Part shown: piece after piece, positions 36,552 to 43,616 of the stretch
How positions within the stretch are numbered: the first letter of the stretch is position 1
Layout: each line of letters opens with the position of its first letter
Assembly: GCF_000739735.1 (NCBI RefSeq)
Contig: NZ_BBJF01000006.1
Span: 248,001 to 312,000 of the forward strand
From: Paraburkholderia ginsengisoli NBRC 100965
GTDB taxonomy: Bacteria > Pseudomonadota > Gammaproteobacteria > Burkholderiales > Burkholderiaceae
DNA length: 64,000 nucleotides
Reading direction: 5' to 3'
Notes under the pieces: generated by a model
What the model saw: the letters and a program-made list of their open reading frames with translations, nothing else
Told to the model about the DNA's origin: nothing
Databases searched by the model: none
Position numbers and translations under genes: made by a program

Positions 36552-38726
36552 TCAGGGCGCACGCGGCTTCGTCGTGATCGGCGCGAAGTCGGCAACGATA
36601 TGGTCCTGGCCGTATTTGCCGCCGAGCTGCTTGAGCCGCGTATCGAGCGCGCGCAGATAGTCGGCGCGCGATTCGCTTTCCGGACGCGGCTTGTCGAATA
36701 GCGGCGCGGGCGTAATCAGCAACACCACCATCTCCGCGCCGAACGGCTTCGAAATGATCCAGTCGCCACCGCTGCCGATCGTCGCCGCATAGTGCGGGGG
36801 CGCCTGATTGTCCTTCGCGCGCGGACTCGGCACCATGTGCACGACGCTGCCGTCGAGCTGGTAGTAGTCGAGATTCACGTACGAGTCGAAGCCCGGCGTC
36901 GTCACGTCGACCACCAGCGGGTCGCCGTCGCTCAACTGACCGCTCGGTGGCCGCACATGCAAAGCCGCCACGCGGCCTGCCTGCCAGTTGCGAACCCAGT
37001 ACGGTGCGAGCGCGCCGACTGTGTCGCATTTGTCGTCGGCGAGCGGCTGGACATCGAGCGTCAGCGTATTGACGCCCGGCAGCGCCGCCAACGTATCCTT
37101 CAGGCGTCCCGCACCGTAGCGTTGCGAGACGAAACCGCGCACCGTCAGCGAGTGGTCCTGCACAGCGGCGGATAGCGCCGAGCAGGGCACTTGCGCCAGT
37201 GCGGGCGCGATCGCGGCGAGGGTCAGCGCGGGTCTGGGCGCCGGCGCCGTGGCGAGGGGCGTCGACGATGCCGGTGCCGCTGCGCTCGTCGCGGCAGAAG
37301 GCGCCGAGGATGGCGCGCTGGACGCAGTCACCGTCGACGGCAGAACCGGTCCCGCAGTCGCTTCAGACGCCGCTCCCTCCGACGCCGCGCTCGCGCTTTC
37401 CGCCACCGGCTGCGAAGCCTCCACATCCGTTTGCGCGCTACCTTGCCTGCTCGGCCCCGAACGCAGCGCGAACACGCCGACCGCCGTCGCGCACACCACG
37501 GCGAAACTCGCGAGCCCGACTTTCGCCAACGTGCCCGACTTCTCCGCGCGCGCCTCGTTGTCGAACTCGCCGATGAAGCGCACCACACTTGGCATGCGCG
37601 CGCCGCGCTCGAACGACAACGCGGCGCGCAATGCGCGCCATTGCCGCGAGTCGAGATTCGGCGGACGCTGCGGTTTGAAATCGGCATTGCGCGCCTGGGT
37701 CGCCGACAAACGATCGAACGGATGATGGCCGGTCAGCAACTCGTAGGTGATGCAGCCGAGCGCATAGATGTCGTCGCGCGGGTCCGGCTCGCGATGCTCG
37801 ATCATCTCCGGGCTCGCATACGCGGGCGTCAACGCGCCGAGGCTGCCAGGATCGAACACAGTCGCGTCGCTCTCTTCCTCCGGCCGCTGAAACACGCGCG
37901 CAATGCCGAAGTCGATCACTTTCACTTCGGCATTGGTGGTCAGAAACACGTTGGCCGGTTTGAAGTCGCAATGGACGAAGCCGCGTTCATGTGCGTATGC
38001 GAGCGCGGCACACATGCCGCGCACGATCGGCACCGCCGCGCGCACTGGCATGCCCTGATAACCGGGCGTGCGCAGCAACTGACTGAGCGGTTTGCCGCTC
38101 AGGTACTCCATCGTTAGATAAACGATCGGCCCGTCGCGGTCGAAGTCATACACCGTGATGATGTTGCGATGCGCGAGCACCTGCGCCTTGCGCGCCTCGC
38201 GCTGCAACGCGACGAGCGAATTCGGATTGCCGCGAAACTGGACGTTGAGCACCTTGATCGCGAGATACGGCTTGCGGTCCGACGCTTCGAGCTTGCGCAG
38301 ATCGAGCGCCTTGTACACCGTGCCCATGCCGCCGACGCCCAGACACTCCTCCAGCACGAAGCGATTGTTCAGCGTGTCGCCGGTGCCTTTGATCTGGTCG
38401 TGTCCCGGCGGGCTTTGCGCGTTGGCCTGGCCCGCACTGCCGGCGCTTGCCGAACTTACCGACGGAATCTCCACCGTCGTCTGGATGCCGGTTTCATCGC
38501 CGCCCGCCGCCACGTTCGACACGCGCAACTGTTCGATGCGCCGCCGCACTTCGAGGTAGAGATCGTCGGGTAACGGGGCCTTGCGATGCGCCGCGCCAAG
38601 CATCTCCAGCAGCTGCGTGGGACCGAGTCCTTCGGTCGTCAACGTGCTGTCGAGCTGAGCGACGAACTCGTCACGCGACAGTGCGCCGCTCTGGAAGTCG
38701 TGAATCACATGCGCAAGGCTAGCCAT
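36552..38726 (-). CDS. Transmembrane Ser/Thr protein kinase (PpkA-like) with DUF4384-like domain
   Basis: 724 residues. A helical N-terminal region is followed by the kinase domain: Gly loop GVGGMGTVYK at 130-139, Lys158, catalytic loop VHCDFKPANV (His-Cys-Asp in place of His-Arg-Asp) at 251-260, DFG at 272-274 and YASPEMIEH. A membrane helix at about 410-430 (VGLASFAVVCATAVGVFAL), an Ala/Ser/Pro linker and a periplasmic DUF4384-like region follow (LDYYQLDGSVVHMVPSP, DWIISKPFGAEMVVLL). Loss of the HRD arginine suggests activity without activation-loop phosphorylation. The start was put at 38726; a GTG at 38780 is possible. It is the likely source of phosphothreonine for the FHA protein. Confidence 0.88.
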   Translation of the reverse strand: MASLAHVIHDFQSGALSRDEFVAQLDSTLTTEGLGPTQLLEMLGAAHRKAPLPDDLYLEVRRRIEQLRVSNVAAGGDETGIQTTVEIPSVSSASAGSAGQANAQSPPGHDQIKGTGDTLNNRFVLEECLGVGGMGTVYKALDLRKLEASDRKPYLAIKVLNVQFRGNPNSLVALQREARKAQVLAHRNIITVYDFDRDGPIVYLTMEYLSGKPLSQLLRTPGYQGMPVRAAVPIVRGMCAALAYAHERGFVHCDFKPANVFLTTNAEVKVIDFGIARVFQRPEEESDATVFDPGSLGALTPAYASPEMIEHREPDPRDDIYALGCITYELLTGHHPFDRLSATQARNADFKPQRPPNLDSRQWRALRAALSFERGARMPSVVRFIGEFDNEARAEKSGTLAKVGLASFAVVCATAVGVFALRSGPSRQGSAQTDVEASQPVAESASAASEGAASEATAGPVLPSTVTASSAPSSAPSAATSAAAPASSTPLATAPAPRPALTLAAIAPALAQVPCSALSAAVQDHSLTVRGFVSQRYGAGRLKDTLAALPGVNTLTLDVQPLADDKCDTVGALAPYWVRNWQAGRVAALHVRPPSGQLSDGDPLVVDVTTPGFDSYVNLDYYQLDGSVVHMVPSPRAKDNQAPPHYAATIGSGGDWIISKPFGAEMVVLLITPAPLFDKPRPESESRADYLRALDTRLKQLGGKYGQDHIVADFAPITTKPRAP

Positions 38727-38802
38727 TTGTGCGAAGCGCCGCCGCTGCCGTTGGGCCGGATCGCACGCGACCGAAGCCACTCAGGCTGATAGAAGACTTG
38801 TC

Positions 38803-38814
38803 GTAACCGGTTAC
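38803..38814. promoter_or_regulatory. 12-bp perfect palindrome upstream of GG-proteins 3-5
   Basis: GTAACCGGTTAC lies between the kinase start and the sigma-54 promoter at 39061, about 250 bp upstream of the latter. It is a candidate activator site, but I did not find a clear copy upstream of the other two sigma-54 promoters. The rest of 38727-39060 shows no gene. Confidence 0.35.
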
Positions 38815-39060
38815 ATGTGCCGCTTCGATACTAGCTCCCGGTCCGCGCTTTCGCAAACCAGGATTGGCCCGCGCCGCCGCGCGCCGACGCGGCGCGCGAG
38901 TGTCGCCCGGCATCCAACAGCATGCGGGCGGCTGTCGGTCGTGCGCCACCGCTCGCACGGCGGCCAGGCATGTCGTGGTACGGCGACCTGACGCGTGATG
39001 CTCCTCGAAAGCCTTGTGGATATAGGCTCCGCCAGATTTATTAGGAGCCTTGAATGAAAC

Positions 39061-39076
39061 TGGCATGGCCCCTGCA
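39061..39076 (+). promoter_or_regulatory. Sigma-54 promoter of GG-proteins 3 and 4
   Basis: TGGCATGGCCCCTGCA differs from the GG-protein 2 promoter at two of 16 positions and keeps GG and GC at -24/-12 spacing. The ATG of protein 3 is 75 bp downstream. Confidence 0.82.
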
Positions 39077-39111
39077 TTAGTGACACCCGAGCAGACAAAT
39101 TGCTCGAACCC
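39068..39111. repeat. 44-bp leader block, copy 2
   Basis: Exact inverted copy of 32875-32918. It contains the -12 half of the promoter and the 5'-UTR hairpin CGAGCA-N7-TGCTCG. Confidence 0.9.
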
Positions 39112-39150
39112 AATCGCAAGACCGCGATACTTTCTTCCAGGAGACTTACC

Positions 39151-39423
39151 ATGAACACGCTGATGATCAAAGACCTGTCCATCACCGAACAACTCGACAG
39201 CAAGGCGATGAGCGCCGTGCGCGGCGGCTTCGGCCCGTCGGTCTCGTACTACAACTTCAGCCCGGTCTACGCGCCGAACAACAGCAAGAAGGTCGATGCC
39301 CAGCAACTGATCAGCACACAGATGGACATCCAGAACGCCAACGCCAACAACGTCGCGTTCGCCGCCGGCCTCAGCTCGACGTTCGATCCGCACGTCACGT
39401 CGACCAACAACATCCACGTGTAA
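39151..39423 (+). CDS. Small GG-leader exported protein 3
   Basis: 90 residues. Its leader is the same as that of GG-protein 2. The mature part starts FGPSVSYYNFSPVYAPNN and continues with VDAQQLISTQMDIQ, an Asn/Ala-rich stretch, DPHVTSTNNIHV at the end. Compared with protein 2 the leader DNA is almost unchanged while the mature part has diverged, so the pair arose by duplication. CAGGAG is placed 8 nt before the ATG. It is the first of three small-protein genes in a row. Confidence 0.87.
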   Translation: MNTLMIKDLSITEQLDSKAMSAVRGGFGPSVSYYNFSPVYAPNNSKKVDAQQLISTQMDIQNANANNVAFAAGLSSTFDPHVTSTNNIHV

Positions 39424-39431
39424 AGCGTGAC

Positions 39432-39468
39432 GAGGCGAAGCGCCCGCGCTCGCGGGACGCTTCGCCTC
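39432..39468 (+). terminator. Hairpin between GG-proteins 3 and 4
   Basis: GAGGCGAAGCG pairs perfectly with 39458-39468 (11 bp), and the loop can extend the stem with CCGCG/CGCGG. There is no T-run. It probably lets protein 3 be made in excess of protein 4 from a shared transcript by 3'-end protection or partial termination. Confidence 0.6.
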
Positions 39469-39511
39469 ACGCCGATCACGCCCGTCTTCCGCGCACCTTT
39501 GGAGAATCACC

Positions 39512-39805
39512 ATGTCATCCCTCATGATTCGCGATCTGTCCCGCACCCGGGAGCTCGATCGCCGCGCAATGTCGGCAGTAGCCGGCGGCAGCGCCGGCGC
39601 TGGCAGCAGCGTGCCGGGCCTGCCGTCGATCGCCGGCCTCGGCGGCATTGCCAACGTCAATGTCTCGATCAACCAGAACCTCAACCAGGCGCAATACGTG
39701 AACGTCGCCGCGCTCAACAACATCGGCGTGGTCGGTGCGGGGCTGGTGCCGCTGCACCTGGACGTGAGTCCGTCGCTGTGGGGCGGCAACTACGCCGCCG
39801 TTTAA
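39512..39805 (+). CDS. Small GG-leader exported protein 4
   Basis: 97 residues. The leader is 26 residues, ending LDRRAMSAVAGG. The mature part is quite different from proteins 1-3: a Gly/Ser-rich start (SAGAGSSVPGLPSIAG), then a repetitive Asn/Val/Ile/Gln region (NVSINQNLNQAQYVNVAAL) that reads like an amyloid- or beta-solenoid-prone segment, and the end WGGNYAAV. GGAGA before the ATG. It is 88 bp after protein 3, past a hairpin, and without a sigma-54 site of its own. Confidence 0.83.
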   Translation: MSSLMIRDLSRTRELDRRAMSAVAGGSAGAGSSVPGLPSIAGLGGIANVNVSINQNLNQAQYVNVAALNNIGVVGAGLVPLHLDVSPSLWGGNYAAV

Positions 39806-39985
39806 CGCCAGGCAGCAGCGCAGGGACAGGGGTTCCTTCACTGCCGCAATGTCGTCATCGACAGGCAAGCTGCAAACGGATTTCCTATACTCATAGTGCG
39901 ACGAGACCTCGACACACAGAACGACACCCAGCGGCGGCCGGTCCAGCTCATGGACCAGCCGCCCGATTTCTTTTCCGGAGCCGCC

Positions 39986-40204
39986 ATGGCAAAGCTCATC
40001 ATCAAGGATCTGGCCGACAGCGTCGAACTCGACCGTCAGGCGATGGCCGCCGTCGTCGGCGGCGCACGCGTCGGCGCGCGATCGAGTATGGCCGCGCCGC
40101 TCGTGCCGGATGCGGCGCGTGTCGTCGACTATCCGCCCGGCTTTCCCGCTGCGCATCGGACGATTGCCGAGGCCGCGCTGGAGCGCGAACGTCAACGCAA
40201 GTAG
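39986..40204 (+). CDS. Small GG-leader exported protein 5
   Basis: 72 residues, the shortest member. The leader is again 26 residues, ending LDRQAMAAVVGG. The mature part is basic and helical (AAHRTIAEAALERERQRK) and has no Asn-rich segment, so a different function is likely. GGAG 5 nt before the ATG. A TATACT at about 39890 could be a -10 element of its own, but no good -35 is visible; it may instead be read from upstream. Confidence 0.75.
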   Translation: MAKLIIKDLADSVELDRQAMAAVVGGARVGARSSMAAPLVPDAARVVDYPPGFPAAHRTIAEAALERERQRK

Positions 40205-41073
40205 CGCAGAGTGCAGAGGGGCATCGCAGTCGTCGCCGCAGCGGCACGCGTCAATAGCGCGTGCCGTTTGTTTTTCATGCGCCGTGAGCCCCGCTGCTCG
40301 CGACACGGCGCGTGGCGCGTGACGCCGCGTTGCCATCCAGTCATTCGCGCGCAATGCGCGAGGTTCGCCCGGGCACAGGGATGCGACCTTGCTTTGATCG
40401 CTCATGCTGCAACGGCAGCGCCTGACGCGGCGCTCTGCCGGCATCGACGTCGCGATCGCCCATAGATTTTCCGCGCGAATTCCGCGCACATCGCCATAGC
40501 CGATGGAATGCCGGAACCTGGCATCGCGTGATGCCCGATCGCCTGCTTCAGTGACTATTGCCGCGAAATCCACTGTCATTGTCGGGGACCTGCCGCGTCG
40601 CGCGGATCATGTACATGACGAAGGACGCTCGCCGTCGAACCGATGAAGACGCGGCACGCGGCAGCCGTTCCATGGTCGCGATCGTGAACGTCGGCGCGGT
40701 GCGCCGCGTCGACGGCCAGCGAGATCGACACGCTGTCTTTCGAAGGCCGTTTTGGCGGGACCTATTAGTAGGACGCGCGAGCCGTCCGCAATTGGAAAAC
40801 GGCATCCCTTGATGTCGTCGCCACGAGAGCAGCAGCCGTCCAATTCGCCTGGTGAATGTCCGCTCACGGCGACATAGGCCAGCGCGCGCTCACCTATGAT
40901 GCTTAGGACGCCACGTGGTTTTGTGCCTGCCACCCGCCGATAGCCCGCGCTATCCGGACGGCTCGATGGCGCAGCGGTGTTCGCGGCGCGCGGCAGCCGG
41001 CGCGACGCACACCCACAGCGACGATCGCGGCGCGCCACGAGCCGGCATCGCCAATCCAGATTGGAGACACGTC
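40205..41073. other. 869-bp region without a convincing gene
   Basis: Short open frames exist on both strands but lack ribosome sites and have atypical Arg-rich composition. A -24/-12-like TGGCAT-N7-TGC at 40518 has wrong spacing. I see no repeat, RNA gene or mobile element here. Confidence 0.5.
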
Positions 41074-41358
41074 ATGAAATTCATCGTGCAATGGAATGGT
41101 CAGCCGGCCAACGAGAACGCGGTCATCGAACGCTTCATGAAAACGGGCGGCCGTACGCCGGAAGGCGTCACGTTGCTGGGACGCTGGCACGCGATCGGCG
41201 GACTGCATGGCGTGGCGATCGTCGAGGCGAACGACACGCAGAGCATGACGGCAATGGCGCTCGAATGGGGCGACATGCTGAAGATGAACATTTTCCCCGC
41301 GCTGACCGACGAAGACCTGGGCGCGGCGCTCGGCAAGCATGTGGCGGGACGTCAATAA
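41074..41358 (+). CDS. DUF3303-like small protein
   Basis: 94 residues, no signal peptide. MKFIVQWNGQPANENAVIER is followed by GRTPEGVTLLGRWHAIGGLHGVAIVEAND, the dimeric alpha-beta barrel pattern of DUF3303 proteins. The role is unknown; the fold resembles small heme- or ligand-binding dimers. GGAG before ATG 41074. It is a single gene with no obvious operon. Confidence 0.75.
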   Translation: MKFIVQWNGQPANENAVIERFMKTGGRTPEGVTLLGRWHAIGGLHGVAIVEANDTQSMTAMALEWGDMLKMNIFPALTDEDLGAALGKHVAGRQ

Positions 41359-41740
41359 GTCTTCGTGAATGCCAGGCCGTCGTGCCTGTTCGCTGCGGGC
41401 GAGCACGCCCAGCTTGTCCGTAGCCCTCCAGACCCACACCCTTTTCGCTTCCTCGAACTAGTCCCCCGACCGCGTTCGCGCGCTTCATCTGCGACGCGGC
41501 GGCGCTCGGCATTGCGTTCGCCGCCGATATCGTCGCTGCGCGAATCGGCTCGGCGCGCAAAGCGGCGGCGTAATCGGATGGATGAATCTGAATACGGTTG
41601 AAGCTCCTCCCGTCGAATTCCTCGTAGTAGGCATGCGGTTTGCTCACCAAGGACATCGATGCTGTTTTCGCCGGGCCGCCGCAACGTTGCGCGAAGGCCA
41701 TGCGAAGACGGGTCTTTATCAACCAGCGGAGGTCATTCAT
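41359..41740. other. 382-bp region without a clear gene
   Basis: No convincing gene. A minus-strand frame starting at about 41661 (MSLVSKPHAYYEEFDGRSF) reads protein-like for some 40 residues but has no ribosome site, so I left it out. Confidence 0.4.
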
Positions 41741-41896
41741 ATGTTGGGAACTATTCTTCTGATCGTCCTGATCCTTCTTCTCATCGGCGCGTTTCCGTCG
41801 TGGCCGCATAGCCGTTCGTGGGGCTACGGTCCTAGTGGCGGACTCGGCGTGGTGCTGATCGTGGTGATCGTGCTGCTGGTTGTCGGCGTGATATAG
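41741..41896 (+). CDS. DUF3309 small membrane protein
   Basis: 51 residues: a hydrophobic helix (MLGTILLIVLILLLIGAFP), a short WPHSRSWGYGPSGGLG loop, and a second helix. This layout and loop are the hallmark of DUF3309, tiny two-helix membrane proteins common in proteobacteria and often stress-induced. AGCGGAGG lies 8-9 nt upstream. Function unknown. Confidence 0.85.
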   Translation: MLGTILLIVLILLLIGAFPSWPHSRSWGYGPSGGLGVVLIVVIVLLVVGVI

Positions 41897-42129
41897 CCGA
41901 CGCGTCTTTCGACGCAAGCCGACTCGATCCACGGGGATGAGAAAGCGGTAGTTGCACACTGAGGTTCGAACGAAGGCGGCCGCCGGATAGCGATATCCGG
42001 CGGCCTTCTCATGTCCGGCGCTCGCGAACGCATAGAGGGACGACGCCCTCTCTCGCTGCGTGTCACGCGGCAACATGCGATGGAAAAGTTACTCGCTCAT
42101 CAGAATTCTGAATCGCTTCGAGTGCGCGT

Positions 42130-43602
42130 CTATCGAATGACGGCGCGATCCATCGCATAGCCGTCGACCAGTTGTTCGAACAGTTCCGCGTCGCCCATCT
42201 GGCCGCCCTTGAGCATGATCTCCATGCCGTCGAGTTCCGCGCGGTCGGCGTGCAACCGGCACACCGTCACGCCCGCCGATAGCGGCGCGAGATAGGACAG
42301 CCCCCACGCGTCGAGCGCACGCACGGCGAAGCTCGACGTGTCGCCGCCGGCTATACCGATGCGCTGCAATCGCACGGCGTCGAGCACTTCCCGCAACAGC
42401 ATCGCACAAGCGTGCGCGAGCGGCGGGAGCGCGGCGTTGGCCGCGTGCGGCGTGTCCGTCGCGGCTGTCGCGTTCGCGGTGCCTGCGATGTTCTTTGCGC
42501 CGCTCGCTGCACGGCGCGTTGTAAAAGCGAGCACGTTGCGGCCGTCGCGCAGCGGCCCGACAATCGCCGCCACGCGTTCCGCCAGATAGACGGCAGCGTC
42601 GCCGCCGCTCATCCGCTGCGGGTCCAGTTCCACTCGCAGATACGAATGCGCGGCGTCAATCTGCACCTCGGTCAGCGGCGACAGACTGCCGGCCAGGACG
42701 AACACCGGTCCTCTCGCGCGAGCCAACGGCACGACCGTCTTCACCGCCGACATTTGCGCGCGCGCGGCGAACGTCGACGCATACGCCTGCGCGACGCTGC
42801 TCGCGCCGACCGCGAGCAACGTCGCCTTCGCCGCATGCCGTGCGATCACCCGGCCGATCGCTTGCAGATGCGTGTCGTCGAGCACGTCGAACAGCAACGC
42901 ATCCGGCTTCGATTCGAGCCGTTGCGACACCTCGGCTTGCAGCGCGGCGTCGCCTGCCGCATAGCAGCGCCAGTCGATCGACTGCACCCGCTCGACGCCC
43001 TGGCGTTGCAGATGCACGCGCAAGTCCGCCTCGTGCATCGGCGTCACCGGATGACGGCTCATCGTGGGATGTCGATCGATCCGGTAGATCGCCTGCCGCT
43101 GATCGTCCGCCCCGGCCGCGGCGAACAGTTCGCCGAATACGCAATAGCGCCGCAAATTCGGCTGGCCGCCAATCACGGCGACGAGTTCGTTCGCGCAGTG
43201 AGCACGCAACGTACGAATCGCCACGCCGATGCTGCCGGTTTGCGGCGCGCTGTCGAAAGTCGAGCACACCTTGTAGTGCATCACCCGCACGCCGAGCGCG
43301 GCGAATGCAGCGCCGACGCGCGCGAGTTCCTGCCGCTGCGCATGCGGCTGCATCGTGCGTGCGGCGCCCGCGACGCCGAGCGCGTCGAGTTGGCCGAGTG
43401 CCGACAAACGCGCGGCATCCGGTGGCGCGAACAATAGCATCGTGCGCAAGCCTGCGCGCGCGAGGTGCGCGAGCGTATCGGTCGCGCCGGTGAAGTCGTC
43501 GCCGTAGAACGCGTAGGCGGGACGCGTGCGGTGCGCTTCAGTCGTGCTGTCGCTCGTGTTTTCAGCCGTGGCGTGGCCTCTGAAATCGTCCATGTCGCTC
43601 AT
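42130..43602 (-). CDS. DUF1537 four-carbon acid-sugar kinase
   Basis: 490 residues. YAFYGDDFTGATDTLAHLARAG is the N-terminal substrate-binding signature of the family, and GIAGGDTSSFAVRALDAWGL the C-terminal ATP-binding signature. The family phosphorylates acid sugars such as threonate, erythronate and 3-oxo-isoapionate. It lies 14 bp behind a RuBisCO-like gene, so a kinase acting just before the RuBisCO-like enzyme, as OiaK with OiaX in apionate breakdown, is the best guess. Confidence 0.85.
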   Translation of the reverse strand: MSDMDDFRGHATAENTSDSTTEAHRTRPAYAFYGDDFTGATDTLAHLARAGLRTMLLFAPPDAARLSALGQLDALGVAGAARTMQPHAQRQELARVGAAFAALGVRVMHYKVCSTFDSAPQTGSIGVAIRTLRAHCANELVAVIGGQPNLRRYCVFGELFAAAGADDQRQAIYRIDRHPTMSRHPVTPMHEADLRVHLQRQGVERVQSIDWRCYAAGDAALQAEVSQRLESKPDALLFDVLDDTHLQAIGRVIARHAAKATLLAVGASSVAQAYASTFAARAQMSAVKTVVPLARARGPVFVLAGSLSPLTEVQIDAAHSYLRVELDPQRMSGGDAAVYLAERVAAIVGPLRDGRNVLAFTTRRAASGAKNIAGTANATAATDTPHAANAALPPLAHACAMLLREVLDAVRLQRIGIAGGDTSSFAVRALDAWGLSYLAPLSAGVTVCRLHADRAELDGMEIMLKGGQMGDAELFEQLVDGYAMDRAVIR

Positions 43603-43616
43603 GTTCCGCTACGCAC

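Noticed and set aside
20549-38726. Type VI secretion cluster
   Set aside because: Kinase, phosphatase and FHA genes suggest it, but no TssB, TssC, Hcp, VgrG, TssM or ClpV gene is present.
20256-40204. Classical bacteriocin or lanthipeptide cluster
   Set aside because: No LanM/LanB, radical SAM or immunity gene is seen, the mature parts are 46-71 residues without cysteines, and sequences look structural rather than toxin-like. A toxin role is not excluded, but I would not call it.
40518-40533. Possible further sigma-54 promoter TGGCATCGCGTGATGC
   Set aside because: GG and GC elements are one base too far apart and no gene follows at a suitable distance.
41168-41661. Minus-strand frame beginning MSLVSKPHAYYEEFDGRSF
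   Set aside because: Protein-like for about 40 residues, but without ribosome site and overlapping the DUF3303 gene further on.
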